64,000 bases of DNA, from assembly GCF_030499515.1 (NCBI RefSeq), contig NZ_JASTWJ010000001.1, forward strand, positions 9,156,001-9,220,000. Direction: 5' to 3'. The stretch comes from Streptomyces sp. DT2A-34. GTDB taxonomy: Bacteria > Actinomycetota > Actinomycetes > Streptomycetales > Streptomycetaceae. Every line of letters begins with the position of its first letter. Position 1 is the stretch's first letter. Positions 1 to 10,100 of the stretch are shown here, one piece after another. The notes under the pieces are model-generated. The model searched no databases and was not told where the DNA came from. It worked only from the letters and a program-made list of their open reading frames with translations. Made by a program: the position numbers and the translations under genes.

Positions 1-31
1 CAAACGTCTTTGCCGATTCTGCAATAAGGTC

Positions 32-604
32 ATGAGCACCGACGACGTTCTCGCCGAAGTGGGGCCGCGGCTCAGGAGGCTGCGCAAGGATCGGGAGGTG
101 ACCCTCGCGGCGCTGTCCGAGACGACCGGGATCTCCGTGAGCACCCTGTCCCGGCTGGAGTCCGGCCTGCGCAAGCCCAGCCTGGAACTGCTGCTGCCGA
201 TCGCGCAGGCCCACCAGGTGCCGCTGGACGAGCTGGTCGGGACGCCGCCGGTGGGGGACCCGCGGGTGCGGGCCAAGCCCCTGGAGCGGCACGGGCGCAC
301 CTACTGGCCGCTCACCCGGCAGCCCGGCGGCCTCCAGGCCTTCAAGGTGCTGGTACCGGAGCGCAGGGAAGAGCCCGAGCCCCGTACCCATGAGGGCTAC
401 GAGTGGTTGTACGTGCTGTCCGGGCGGCTGCGGGTCGTGCTGGGCGAGCACGACGTGGTGCTCACGGCGGGAGAGGCGGCGGAGTTCGACACGCGGGTGC
501 CGCACTGGTTCGGGTCGACGGGGGAGGGGCCGGCGGAGTTCCTGAGTCTGTTCGGGCCGCAGGGGGAGCGGATGCATGTACGGGCGAAGCCCCGGCGCTC
601 GTGA
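32..604 (+). CDS. XRE-family regulator with C-terminal cupin domain
   Basis: A 190-aa protein with an N-terminal helix-turn-helix (about residues 10-65, containing LSETTGISVSTLSRLESG) followed by a cupin barrel (about 105-180, with HEGYEWLYVLSG and a second histidine in VPHWF). This is the family layout of small-molecule-sensing repressors that bind DNA through the XRE domain and a ligand or metal through the cupin. The ATG follows a short AAGG. It reads toward the acyl-CoA dehydrogenase operon but lies about 140 nt upstream of it, so a role in its control is only possible. The ligand is unknown. Confidence 0.88.
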   Translation: MSTDDVLAEVGPRLRRLRKDREVTLAALSETTGISVSTLSRLESGLRKPSLELLLPIAQAHQVPLDELVGTPPVGDPRVRAKPLERHGRTYWPLTRQPGGLQAFKVLVPERREEPEPRTHEGYEWLYVLSGRLRVVLGEHDVVLTAGEAAEFDTRVPHWFGSTGEGPAEFLSLFGPQGERMHVRAKPRRS

Positions 605-677
605 GCCACGGCGTTCGTGAGCCCGTCGCGGTCGTGATGCCCGCTACTGTTCCGCGGCCGGCTGTTCCCTGATCGGC

Positions 678-689
678 AAGCGACCGCTT
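678..689. promoter_or_regulatory. Candidate palindromic operator upstream of the acyl-CoA dehydrogenase operon
   Basis: AAGCG-AC-CGCTT is a near-perfect 12-bp palindrome followed at once by TTAGTATG, which resembles a -10 element. It lies about 55 nt before the first operon gene. Short palindromes of this kind are typical TetR or XRE operators on fatty-acid catabolic operons. The regulator that binds is not shown by the sequence. Confidence 0.4.
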
Positions 690-741
690 AGTATGCGAAC
701 CGACCCCGGTCAGACGAAGCAGTCCCCCGTGGAGGCCCCGC

Positions 742-1719
742 ATGCAGGCATGGCAAGTGCACGAGAACGGCGAGCCGAGCGAGGTGATGCGCCTCGAGGA
801 CGTCGAGACGCCCACGCCCGGTGGCGGCCAGGTCCTGCTGAAGGTGCGTGCCGCGAACATCAACTTCCCGGACGCCCTGCTGTGCCGGGGCCAGTACCAG
901 GTCCGGCCGCCGCTGCCGTTCACGCCGGGCGTGGAGATCTGCGGCGAGACCGAGGACGGGCGCCGCGTCCTCGCCAACCCCGCGCTGCCGTACGGCGGTT
1001 TCGCCGAGTACGCCGTCGCGGACGCCGCCGCCGTCCTGCCCGCGCCCGAGGCGCTGGACGACGCCGAGGCCGCCGCCCTGCACATCGGCTACCAGACCGG
1101 CTGGTTCGGCCTGCACCGCCGGGCCGGGCTGGAAGCCGGCGAGACGCTGCTCGTCCACGCTGCCGCAGGAGGGGTCGGCAGCGCGGCCGTGCAGCTCGGC
1201 AAGGCCGCCGGCGCCACCGTCATCGGTGTCGTCGGCGGCGCCGAGAAGGCGGCCGTGGCACGGGAGCTGGGCTGTGACGTCGTCATCGACCGGCGCGGCG
1301 AGGACGTCATCGCCGCCGTGAAGCAGGCCACCGGCGGTCGTGGCGCCGATGTCGTCTACGACCCCGTCGGCGGTGAGGCCTACGCCCAGTCCACCAAGGT
1401 CGTCGCCTTCGAGGGACGGATCGTGGTCGTCGGCTTCGCGAGCGGGACCATCCCCAGCCCGGGGCTGAACCACGCCCTGGTGAAGAACTATTCGATCCTC
1501 GGCCTGCACTGGGGTCTGTACAACACCAAGAACCCCAAGCTGATCCAGCACTGCCACGAGCAGCTCACCGAGCTGGCCGCCCGCGGCGCCATCAAGCCCC
1601 TGGTGAGCGAGCGCGTACCGCTGGGCGGGGCCGCGGCCGCCGTGCAGCGGGTCGCCGACGGCGTCACCACCGGGCGCGTCGCTGTGATCCTGGGACTCAC
1701 CCAAGGAGGAGCGGCATGA
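742..1719 (+). CDS. NADPH:quinone oxidoreductase / zinc-independent MDR-family dehydrogenase
   Basis: A 325-aa medium-chain dehydrogenase/reductase. The N-terminal GroES-like domain (about 1-120) lacks the zinc-binding cysteine cluster, as in quinone oxidoreductases. The Rossmann domain shows the nucleotide-binding stretch HAAAGGVGSAAVQLGKAAGA near residue 135. The family reduces quinones or enoyl-type substrates with NADPH. It is the first gene of a three-gene operon with two acyl-CoA dehydrogenases, and its stop overlaps the next start as ATGA. That placement suggests a role in acyl-CoA or branched fatty-acid breakdown, which is inference. Confidence 0.88.
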   Translation: MQAWQVHENGEPSEVMRLEDVETPTPGGGQVLLKVRAANINFPDALLCRGQYQVRPPLPFTPGVEICGETEDGRRVLANPALPYGGFAEYAVADAAAVLPAPEALDDAEAAALHIGYQTGWFGLHRRAGLEAGETLLVHAAAGGVGSAAVQLGKAAGATVIGVVGGAEKAAVARELGCDVVIDRRGEDVIAAVKQATGGRGADVVYDPVGGEAYAQSTKVVAFEGRIVVVGFASGTIPSPGLNHALVKNYSILGLHWGLYNTKNPKLIQHCHEQLTELAARGAIKPLVSERVPLGGAAAAVQRVADGVTTGRVAVILGLTQGGAA

Positions 1720-2897
1720 TCGACGCCGCCGAACTGCGCCGCCGTACGGCCCAGTTGCTGGCCGCCCACCCGCCGGCCACGACCGACCGCCTGGAATTCC
1801 TTCACGCCCGCTTCGACGCGGGTCTGGCGTGGGTGCACTACCCGGAGGGCCTCGGCGGACTGGGTGTCCCGCGCTCCCTCCAGGCCGTCGTGGACGCCGA
1901 GTTGGAGGCTGCCGGAGCCCCCGACAACGACTCGCGCCGCAATGGCATCGGGCTCGGCATGGCCGCCCCGACGATCCTCAAGTACGGCACCGAGGAGCAG
2001 AAGCAGCGCTATCTGCGGCCGCTGTGGGTGGGGGAGGAGGTCTGGTGCCAGCTGTTCAGCGAGCCCGGCGCCGGCTCCGACCTCGCCGCGCTGGGAACGC
2101 GGGCCGTCCGTGAGGGCGACGAGTGGGTCGTCAACGGGCAGAAGGTGTGGACGTCCGGCGCGCACAACTCCCGCTGGGCCATCCTCATCGCCCGCACCGA
2201 CCCGGACGTGCCCAAGCACGCGGGCATCACCTACTTCCTCTGCGACATGACCGACCCCGGCGTCGAGGTCCGGCCGCTGCGTCAGATCACCGGCGAGGCC
2301 GAGTTCAACGAGGTGTTCCTGACCGATGTCCGCATCCCGGACTCGCGCCGCCTCGGTGAGGTCGGCGACGGCTGGCGGGTCGCGCAGACCACGCTGAACA
2401 ACGAGCGCGTCGCCATCGGCGGCATGCGCCTGCCCCGCGAGGGCGGCATGATCGGCCCGGCCTCGAAGACCTGGCGCGAACGCCCCGAACTGCGCACCCA
2501 CGACCTCCACCAGCGGCTGCTCAAGCTCTGGGTCGAGGCCGAGGTCGCCCGCCTCACCGCCGAACGCCTCCGCCAGCAGCTCGTCGCGGGCCAGCCGGGC
2601 CCCGAGGGCGCCGGCATGAAGCTCGCCTTCGCCCGCCTCAACCAGGAGATCAGCGGCCTGGAGGTCGAACTGCGCGGCGAGGAGGGCCTGTTGTACGACG
2701 ACTGGACCATGCGCCGACCCGAGCTGGTGGACTTCGTCGGCCGCGACGCCGGCTACCGCTACCTCCGCTCCAAGGGCAACAGTATCGAGGGCGGGACCAC
2801 CGAGGTCCTGCTGAACATCGTCGCCGAGCGCGTTCTGGGCCTGCCGTCCGAGCCGCGCACCGACAAGGACGTCGCGTGGAAGGACCTGTCCCGATGA
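1716..2897 (+). CDS. Acyl-CoA dehydrogenase (large paralogue)
   Basis: A 393-aa FAD-dependent acyl-CoA dehydrogenase. FAD- and substrate-contact motifs are visible, including QLFSEPGAGSDLA in the middle domain and GGTTEVLLNIVAERVLGLP at the C-terminus. The ATG is preceded by AAGGAGGA and overlaps the upstream stop by 4 nt. The downstream gene encodes a second, shorter acyl-CoA dehydrogenase, again with an ATGA overlap. Paired genes like this often form heteromeric enzymes in actinobacterial steroid and branched-chain catabolism, but the substrate cannot be read from sequence. Confidence 0.92.
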   Translation: MIDAAELRRRTAQLLAAHPPATTDRLEFLHARFDAGLAWVHYPEGLGGLGVPRSLQAVVDAELEAAGAPDNDSRRNGIGLGMAAPTILKYGTEEQKQRYLRPLWVGEEVWCQLFSEPGAGSDLAALGTRAVREGDEWVVNGQKVWTSGAHNSRWAILIARTDPDVPKHAGITYFLCDMTDPGVEVRPLRQITGEAEFNEVFLTDVRIPDSRRLGEVGDGWRVAQTTLNNERVAIGGMRLPREGGMIGPASKTWRERPELRTHDLHQRLLKLWVEAEVARLTAERLRQQLVAGQPGPEGAGMKLAFARLNQEISGLEVELRGEEGLLYDDWTMRRPELVDFVGRDAGYRYLRSKGNSIEGGTTEVLLNIVAERVLGLPSEPRTDKDVAWKDLSR

Positions 2898-3979
2898 GCA
2901 CACAGCCCGACCTGCTGTACTCGGAGGAGGAAGAGGCGCTGCGGGCCGCCGTACGGGACCTGCTCGCCGACCACTGCGACGCGCCCGGCGTCATCGCGCG
3001 CACCGAGTCGGACGCCCCGCACGACCTGGCGGCCTGGAAGGCGCTCGCCGACGGCATGGGCCTGGCGGGGCTCCTGGTCCCGGAGGAGAAGGGAGGCCAG
3101 GGTGCCACGCACCGCGAAGTCGCCGTCGTGCTGGAGGAGTTGGGGCGCGCCGTCGCTCCGGTGCCATACCTGACGAGTGCCGTTGTCGCGACCGAGGCTC
3201 TGCTTGCCTGCGAGGGCGAAGGGGGCCTGCTCGGCGAGCTGGCGTCCGGTCGGCGGATCGGGGCCCTCGCCGTCGCCCTGAACGTCGCCCCCGGCGGTGC
3301 CTACAAGGTCGTACGGCATGAAGACGGTGCCCTGCACGGGGAGTTGACCGGCATCGCGGACGCGGCCGTCGCCGATGTGCTGCTCGTGCCCGCGGACGAC
3401 GGTGGGCTGTACGCGGTGGACGCCGACGCCGTGACCGTCACCCCGCAGGCGTCCCTGGACCTGACCCGGCCGGTGGCGACCGTGGTTCTGGAGGGTGCGG
3501 CCGGCCGCCTGCTCGGGGACGCCGAACCCGCCGTACGGCGAGCGTTGCGTGCCGGGGCCGGGCTGCTCGCCTCCGAGCAACTCGGGCTCGCCGACTGGAC
3601 GTTGACCGAGACGGTTCGCTACCTCAAGGACCGCAAGCAGTTCAACCGTCCCGTCGGCGGCTTCCAGGCCCTCAAGCACCGGCTCGCCCAGCTGTGGCTG
3701 GAGGTCGTCAACCTGCGCGCGGCCGCCCGGGGTGCCGCCGACGCGCTCGCGACGGGCGACGACGTCGACGTGGCGGTGGCCGTCGCCCAGGCGTACGCGG
3801 CGCCCGTCGCCGTGCACGCCGCCGAGGAGGCGCTGCAACTGCACGGTGGTATCGGGATGACCTGGGAGCACCCGGTCCATCTGTATCTGAAGCGGGCCAA
3901 GGCCGACTCGATCGCCTACGGCACCGCGGGCGCCCACCGTGCCGCGCTGGCCGAACTCGTCGGCCTCCAGGCTCCCTGA
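2894..3979 (+). CDS. Acyl-CoA dehydrogenase (second subunit or paralogue)
   Basis: A 361-aa acyl-CoA dehydrogenase family protein. I chose the ATG that overlaps the previous stop (ATGA) rather than a GTG/ATG 18 nt upstream. The N-terminal helical domain is followed by a degenerate middle domain. The C-terminal FAD domain contains RKQFNRPVGGFQALKHRLAQ and LQLHGGIGMTWEHPVHLYLKR. The middle region lacks a clear copy of the flavin-contact motif of the upstream enzyme. That fits the non-catalytic or half-site partner in a heterotetrameric enzyme. A strong terminator follows. Confidence 0.9.
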   Translation: MSTQPDLLYSEEEEALRAAVRDLLADHCDAPGVIARTESDAPHDLAAWKALADGMGLAGLLVPEEKGGQGATHREVAVVLEELGRAVAPVPYLTSAVVATEALLACEGEGGLLGELASGRRIGALAVALNVAPGGAYKVVRHEDGALHGELTGIADAAVADVLLVPADDGGLYAVDADAVTVTPQASLDLTRPVATVVLEGAAGRLLGDAEPAVRRALRAGAGLLASEQLGLADWTLTETVRYLKDRKQFNRPVGGFQALKHRLAQLWLEVVNLRAAARGAADALATGDDVDVAVAVAQAYAAPVAVHAAEEALQLHGGIGMTWEHPVHLYLKRAKADSIAYGTAGAHRAALAELVGLQAP

Positions 3980-4003
3980 CGTACGCCTGAGCGAACCACG
4001 CGG

Positions 4004-4033
4004 AAAGCCCGCCCCACCTGGGGCGGGCTTTTT
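4004..4033 (+). terminator. Rho-independent terminator of the acyl-CoA dehydrogenase operon
   Basis: A perfect 12-bp stem (AAAGCCCGCCCC with GGGGCGGGCTTT) around the loop ACCT is followed by T residues. It starts 25 nt after the stop of the second acyl-CoA dehydrogenase. Confidence 0.93.
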
Positions 4034-4183
4034 CGTGTGCCTTGCACACGCCCTGACGGACGAAGTGAACGCGGGGCGGCAGTCCGGCCAACTCCCTGCC
4101 CGCCTCTGCTGTTTGTGGCCTTCGGAATCGCATACTCGCAGCGGTTCCCTACGCCCCGATCGCCCCTGTCAGGGAGGCAGAGC

Positions 4184-5047
4184 ATGGCCCTCACCACCCG
4201 CCGCAGAGCCCTCACCACCCTCGGCGCCGCCCTCGCCGGCACGGTCGCCCTGCCCGCCACCCGTGCGTCGGCGGGTGAACAGAAGCACGGCCCGCGCCCC
4301 TTGTGGCGGGCGCACGCCCACAACGACTACGAGCACCCGCGCCCCCTCCTCGACGCCCTCGACCACCGCTTCGGCAGCCTCGAAGCCGACATCTACCTGG
4401 TCGGCGACCAACTCCTCGTCGCCCACGACCCCGAGGACCTCGACCCCGCCCGCACGCTGGAGTCCCTGTACCTCGACCCGCTCGCCGCCCGGGTAAGGGC
4501 CAACCACGGCTCCGTCTACCGGGGTCACCGCAAGCCGATCCAACTGCTCATCGACATCAAGACCGAGGGCTCGTCGACGTACCTCGAACTCGACCGCCAC
4601 CTGCGGTGCTACAAGCACCTGTGCACGACGTACGCCCACGGCCGCGTGTTCCCCGGCGCGGTCACCGCCGTGATCTCCGGTGACCGTGCCGCCCGGGCGC
4701 CGATGGAGGCCCAGACCGTCCGCCGGGCCTTCTACGACGGCCGTCTCGCCGACCTCGGCAGCTCCGCGCCCGCCTCCTTCATCCCGTTGATCTCCGACAA
4801 CTGGACGCTCAACTTCACCTGGCTCGGCGTGGGCGCCTTCCCGGACGCCGAGCGGCGCAAGCTGCGCGACATCGTCCGGGCGGCGCACTCCCGGGGGCAG
4901 AAGGTGCGCTTCTGGGCCACCCCGGACGTGGCCGGTCCCGCCCGGGACGCCCTGTGGGGCGAGCTGCTCGCCGCCGACGTCGACTTCCTCAACACCGACG
5001 ACCTCGCCGGTCTGGAGGCCTTCCTCGGCGCCCACCGGACGGCATAG
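4184..5047 (+). CDS. Exported glycerophosphodiester phosphodiesterase-like protein
   Basis: A 287-aa protein. The start is the ATG after AGGGAGG; an upstream in-frame start would only add a non-signal extension. The N-terminus has a twin-arginine-like stretch (TTRRRALTTLGAALAG) and ends in an Ala-x-Ala-like cleavage site, so export by Tat is likely. The mature part begins RAHAHNDYEHPRPLLDAL, then ADIYLVGDQLLVAHD, which matches the His/Glu-Asp/His metal-site pattern of the PI-PLC/GDPD TIM-barrel superfamily. It probably hydrolyses glycerophosphodiesters outside the cell. A phospholipase C-like role is the alternative. Confidence 0.82.
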   Translation: MALTTRRRALTTLGAALAGTVALPATRASAGEQKHGPRPLWRAHAHNDYEHPRPLLDALDHRFGSLEADIYLVGDQLLVAHDPEDLDPARTLESLYLDPLAARVRANHGSVYRGHRKPIQLLIDIKTEGSSTYLELDRHLRCYKHLCTTYAHGRVFPGAVTAVISGDRAARAPMEAQTVRRAFYDGRLADLGSSAPASFIPLISDNWTLNFTWLGVGAFPDAERRKLRDIVRAAHSRGQKVRFWATPDVAGPARDALWGELLAADVDFLNTDDLAGLEAFLGAHRTA

Positions 5048-5210
5048 GGCCTGTCTGACACTTCCCGCCTGCCCCGCGACGCCGGGAACGCCGCGCGGGA
5101 CACCACACGTTCGGAGTACAGCTCAGCCGCCCGGACGAACCCTCCGCTACGCCACACTTGCGGCCGAACGCCGTGAACCGGGCAAGGCGGCGTGGCGGAG
5201 GAGGTTGACG

Positions 5211-5405
5211 ATGGCCATTTCCATCTCTGTGGTGCTGTTGCTGTTCATCCTGGCGGTGATCTTCGTGCGCAGCGGCGGGCTGAAGATGACCCATGCGCTG
5301 GTGTGTCTGCTGCTCGGCTTCTACCTGGCCAGCACGAGCATGGCGCCCACCATCAGCAGCGGTCTGACGGCCACGGCGGACATCGTCAGCAGCCTCAGAC
5401 CGTGA
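5211..5405 (+). CDS. Small two-helix membrane protein, conserved hypothetical
   Basis: A 64-aa protein with two hydrophobic helices: about residues 4-20 (SISVVLLLFILAVIFV) and about 28-45 (LVCLLLGFYLAST). The ATG lies a few bases after GGAGGAGG; a TTG 6 nt upstream is possible. Small proteins with this layout recur in Streptomyces without known function, some near conjugation genes. Nothing in the neighbourhood assigns a role here. Confidence 0.7.
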   Translation: MAISISVVLLLFILAVIFVRSGGLKMTHALVCLLLGFYLASTSMAPTISSGLTATADIVSSLRP

Positions 5406-5435
5406 CCGTCAGACCGTGACCGTCAGGGAGTGGCC

Positions 5436-6674
5436 TCAGGGAGTCGAGAAGACCCCGATGCCGTTGGGGACGGGGCGTTCCACGCCGTCGGACGGGTGGT
5501 TGCGTACGGAGACGTTCGCCGCTCCCGGCTCGCGGGCGACCAGCGTCGACGAACCGCCGCCGTCCAGGCTGAACGCGTCGACCGAGCCCAACTCGCGCAT
5601 CACGGATGCGACTTCGGCGATGGTCAGTCCGGTGCGGTACTCCCGCGCGCCGTCCAGCGCGAGCAGCAGCAGGCGTCGGCCGCCGTTCGCGATGCCTACG
5701 GCGGTGCGCACGGCCGAGGCCCTGTCGTCGAGGCCGGGCAGCGGCTGACCGTCGTCGAGCACGGGGTAGCCGCCGAGGGCGAAGCGGTACGGAACCCGTG
5801 ACGCCGCCGCCACCAGTTGGTGCCGTACCTTCACCGGCTCGCCCGCGAAGAACTTCCGCAGCTGCTGCGCGCCCTCCTCCCGGCCCACGAGGACGGTCGT
5901 GTCCGGTGCGATCGGCCCGCTCCCGGGGGTGTCGGCCATCGACACGACCCGGCCGCGACGGACCGTCACCTCGTAGGTGTCGGTGCTGCACGGAGCCGCC
6001 CGGTCGGTGTCCGTGCCGCAAGTGGCACGCACCCGGGAGGCGCTGCCCCACGCGGCGGTGAACGCCCCGATGGAGCCCACCGGCAGCGCGTACTGGTTGA
6101 GCCCGCGCAGCGGCAGCCGGCCCTCGGGTGTGCGGATCGAGCCGACGAGGCGCAGGCCGTCCAGCCGGGCCCTGCGGTCGACGCCCACGCCGAGCACGTC
6201 CTCGGTGTTCGTGCCGGGCGGCAGTGCCGGACCGAAACGCTGACCGTCCGGCACCGCCGCCTTCAGGGCCCGGCCGCGCGCGATCGCCGGGCCCACGCTC
6301 GCGCCCGTCGCCTGCACGCCCGGATGCTGGGCCTCGCTGATGTTGAAGAAGTCACCGTTCACGCCCGCGACGGCCCCCTGCGCGGTCGCCTGCTGCGAGA
6401 CGGTCGCCCGCGCCGCCACCGCCCCGGGGTGCAGCAGATCGAGACGTACGTGCGGGTCGCCCAGGTCGACGGTGAGCAGATGGGCGTGCGTGGTGCCCTT
6501 CGCCGCCGCGATGTCGAACTCGTCGTACACGACACCCGGCGCGATCGGGGTGCCCGGCTGCGCGGCGTCGGCCGGGGCCGCCCCCGCCAGGGCCGCACCG
6601 GCCAGCGCGCTGAGTGCCGTGAGCAGCGTGAGCGCCGCTCTGCCTGTTCCGAACCGTTTCTGACGACGCGTCAT
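5436..6674 (-). CDS. Secreted phosphodiester glycosidase (NAGPA-type) protein
   Basis: A 412-aa protein with a basic N-terminus, a hydrophobic core and a PADAA cleavage region, so Sec export is predicted. The C-terminal half carries features of the phosphodiester glycosidase domain: GVNGDFFN, ALDGAREYRTGLTIAEVA and DAFSLDGGGSSTLV. In the mammalian enzyme this domain removes GlcNAc from phosphodiester linkages. In bacteria it acts on cell-wall or exopolysaccharide sugars. Its stop lies close to that of the convergent small membrane gene. The substrate is unknown. Confidence 0.85.
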   Translation of the reverse strand: MTRRQKRFGTGRAALTLLTALSALAGAALAGAAPADAAQPGTPIAPGVVYDEFDIAAAKGTTHAHLLTVDLGDPHVRLDLLHPGAVAARATVSQQATAQGAVAGVNGDFFNISEAQHPGVQATGASVGPAIARGRALKAAVPDGQRFGPALPPGTNTEDVLGVGVDRRARLDGLRLVGSIRTPEGRLPLRGLNQYALPVGSIGAFTAAWGSASRVRATCGTDTDRAAPCSTDTYEVTVRRGRVVSMADTPGSGPIAPDTTVLVGREEGAQQLRKFFAGEPVKVRHQLVAAASRVPYRFALGGYPVLDDGQPLPGLDDRASAVRTAVGIANGGRRLLLLALDGAREYRTGLTIAEVASVMRELGSVDAFSLDGGGSSTLVAREPGAANVSVRNHPSDGVERPVPNGIGVFSTP

Positions 6675-6749
6675 GATTTTCCCTGATGTCTCGTCAAATG
6701 TCCCAGGGCTCAGGGGAAGTGCACCAGACGGCGATGACCTGCAGGGTTG

Positions 6750-7109
6750 CTAGGCGCCGACGACCCGCGAACGGGTGAGGAAACGCACCCCCTCGGGTGC
6801 CTCCAGCGAGAAGCCGCTGCCCCGGCCCTCGACGACGTCGACGATCAGCCGGGTGTGGCTCCACACCTCGTACTGGCTGCGCGCCATCCAGAACGTCACC
6901 GGCTCCGCCACCCCCTCGACGTCCAGCTCCGCGAGCAGCACGTCCGAGTCGCCCGTGCGGAACTCGCCCGCCGGATAGCACATCGGCGCGCTGCCGTCGC
7001 AGCAGCCGCCGGACTGGTGGAACATCAGCGGGCCGTGCGTCGCGCGCAGACGGCGCAGCAGGTCGGCGGCGGCGGGAGTGAGTTCGACGCGCGGGGTCTC
7101 CTCATACAT
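6750..7109 (-). CDS. DUF779 family protein
   Basis: A 119-aa protein with the family hallmark HQSGGCCDGSAPMCYP near the N-terminus, whose clustered cysteines could bind metal, and a C-terminal GFSLEAPEGVRFLTRSR. The chosen ATG gives the usual family length; the same frame stays open far upstream, but that is antisense to the regulator gene. DUF779 genes usually adjoin an aldehyde dehydrogenase gene. Here the only intact aldehyde dehydrogenase in view is 56 kb away at the window end. It is divergent from the AfsR-like regulator with 57 nt between starts. Confidence 0.9.
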   Translation of the reverse strand: MYEETPRVELTPAAADLLRRLRATHGPLMFHQSGGCCDGSAPMCYPAGEFRTGDSDVLLAELDVEGVAEPVTFWMARSQYEVWSHTRLIVDVVEGRGSGFSLEAPEGVRFLTRSRVVGA

Positions 7110-7166
7110 GGGAGCAAGGGCAGCACGGGGAACGTTGCGAGAGGGTTGCGCCCGTAACCTGCTCGG

Positions 7167-10100
7167 GTGACCATCGAGTTGACGCTGCTGACGTCCGTCT
7201 CCCACCGGGGCAAGGAGATCACCGCGCCCCGTCTGCGCGCCCTGCTCGTGCTGCTGGCCGGGGAGCCGCGGGCGGGATGCGGCATCGGGCGGCTCGTGGA
7301 CGGGCTGTGGCCGGACGAGCAGCCGGAGAACCCGACGAAGGCGCTGCAGATCCTGGTCTCGCGGGCCCGCTCGCTGCTGGGCGGCGAGGTCATCGCCAGC
7401 ACACCCGCCGGCTACCGCATCGCCCTGCGCGAGGACCAGGTCGACGCCTGGGCCGTCCAGCTGCACGCCGCCGCGGCCGCGGAGAAGGCGCGGGCCGGCG
7501 ACTATCACGGCGCGGTCGCCGAGACCGAGGAGGGGCTCGCGCTGTGGGACGGCGGCCCGGCGGAAGGGGGGCTCCACGACGATCCGGTGGCGGCACTGCG
7601 CCTTGAACTCACCGTCACGTACGGGGCGTTGACGCGGCTGAGGGCGCTGTCGCTGGCGCGTTCGGGGCGGCGGGAGGAGGCGGCCGTGCCGCTCGGCGAG
7701 CTGGTGGGTGCGCATCCACTCGACGAGGAGCTGCTGCTGGAGCTGATGCGCTGTCAGGCGGCCACGGCAGGCGCGGCCGCCGCGCTGGCGGCGTACGACA
7801 CCTACCGGCGACGCCTGCGCGACGAGCTCGGCACCGATCCGGGGCCCGCCCTGCAGGAGCTGCACCAGGAACTGCTGCGCGGCGAGGCGCCCGCCGTCCG
7901 GCGCGGCGTACCGCACGAACCCAACCCACTGCTCGGCCGGGACGCTGACGTCGACGCCGTGCGGCGGCTGCTGAACAGGGCCCGCGTCACCTCGGTCGTC
8001 GGCCCCGGTGGGCTGGGCAAGACACGGCTCGCGAGCGCCGTCGCCCGGGACGCCGAGCAGCGGGTCGTGCACCTGGTCCCGCTCGCCGGTGTCCGCCAGG
8101 ACGCGGACGTCGCCCCCGAGGTCGCCTCCGCGCTGGGCGTCGGCGAGGGGCTGCGGCCCGCTGCGGGGGGCGACCTGATCGCCGGCATCGTGGGAGCACT
8201 GGGCTCCGGGTCCGCGCTGCTCGTCCTGGACAACTGCGAGCAGGTCGTCCAGGGTGTCGCCGATCTCGTCCAGGCACTCGTGTCGAGGACGAGGGATCTG
8301 CGCGTCCTCACCACCAGCCGGGCCCCGCTCGGACTGTCCTCCGAGACCGTCTACCCCCTCCCCGAACTCGACCTCGCCACCACCGTCGAGCTGTTCGAGC
8401 AGCGCGCCCGCTCCGCCCGCACCGACGTCGACCTGCCCGCCGACACCGTGGCCGCCCTCTGCCACCGCCTGGACGGGCTGCCGCTCGCCACCGAACTCGC
8501 CGCCGCCCGCGTCCGCGTGCTGTCGGTCCCGGAGATCGCCCGCCGCCTGGAGGACCGCTTCGCCCTGCTGCGCGGCGGCCCCCGCGACGCCCCCCGACGC
8601 CACCGCACCCTGCACGCCGTCGTCGACTGGAGCTGGAACCTCCTGGAGGAGCCGGGGCAGGCCGCCTTGCGCGCCCTGTCGGTGTTCCCGGCCGGCTTCA
8701 CCGCCGAGACAGCGGAACAACTCCTCGACGAACCCGACGCCTTGGAGATCCTCGAGGACCTCGTCGACCAGTCCCTGCTGAAGGTGACCGACACCCCGCA
8801 CGGCACCCGCTTCCGGATGCTGGAGACGGTACGGGAGTTCGCGGCCGCCCATCGGGAGCGGGCCGGTGAGGACGAGGCGGTCACCGAGCGATTCCTGTGC
8901 TGGGCACGGGACTTCGGGGCCGCCCACCACGACGCGCCCTTCGGCGCCGACCCCTTCGCGTCCTGGCATCTGATCCGCGCCGAGCAGGACAACCTCGTGC
9001 ACGCCCTGCGGCCGGCGCTCGGCCTCGCGGACGCGGACACCGTCGCCGCGGTCACGGCCGTACTGGGGAGCCTGTGGTCCACCGAGGCCAGTACCAACTA
9101 CGCCCGGCTGATCGCCCTCATGGAGGACACCGCGCCGCTGCTCTCCCACTACCGGCCGGGCCCCGAGTACGTCGAACCGGCCCGCACCGCAGCCGCCCTG
9201 CTGACCGCCAACGCCTTCCTCGGCTTCGGCCCCGGCGCCCCGCGCACCCTCGTCACGCTGCGCCGCCTGCCGCCCGCCCCGCCGGACACCCTGGTCCGCG
9301 CCGTGGCGACGGTGCTCAGCGCCCTGCCGGAGATACTCGCACCCGGCGGCCGCGGCACGCTCCACGCGCTGTGCGACAGCGACGAGCCGCTGCTCGCGGG
9401 CATCGCCAACGGTGCCGCCAGCTATGTGTGGGAGCACGAGAGGCAACCCGACCGGGCCCTCGTGGCCGCCCGCCGGATGCTCGACGCGGTCGGCGACCAG
9501 GACATCCCGGTGCTCCGGATCTGGCCGCGGGCCCGCTTCGCCGAACTGTGCCTGCAGATGGAGCGCGGCACGGAGGCGATCAGGCCCATGAAGGCCGCGC
9601 TGGCGGCCATCGAGGAGTACGGCGAGTGGACCGACTCGATCGGCCTGCGCTGGGGCATCATGCTGGCCAGCTTGCAGGCCGGGCATCTCGACGAGGCGGA
9701 ACACTGGCTGGAGGAGGCGCTGCGGTACCAGCGCGAGAGCGCCGTGTCCGACCCGTTCACCCCCGACCTGGGCGCCCGCGCCGAGATGGCGCTCGCGCGG
9801 GGCGACATCGAGACGGGACTGGGCCTGTGGCGCCGGACCCTGGACCGGCTGGCGCACAACGCGCATTCGGTACCCGGCGGTGAACCTGTGTTGGAGGCCT
9901 GGGAGCCGGAGCTCCAGTCGGTCGCCGTGACCGCACACGCCCGCTACGGCCGCGCGGACCTCGTCGCACACCTCCTCGCCGCCTTCCCCGACCGCCTCAC
10001 GGGCCTGTTGACCCGCTCGCCTGCCGTCCAGCCGGCCTACTTCCCGCTGTGCGGCGCGCTGCTGCTCGCGCTCGGCACGGCCGATCTGGCCAAGGGGGAC

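Noticed and set aside
6750..9971. A 1073-aa minus-strand open frame covering the AfsR-like gene
   Set aside because: Only the last 119 codons match a real family (DUF779). The rest is the GC-driven antisense shadow of the regulator gene.
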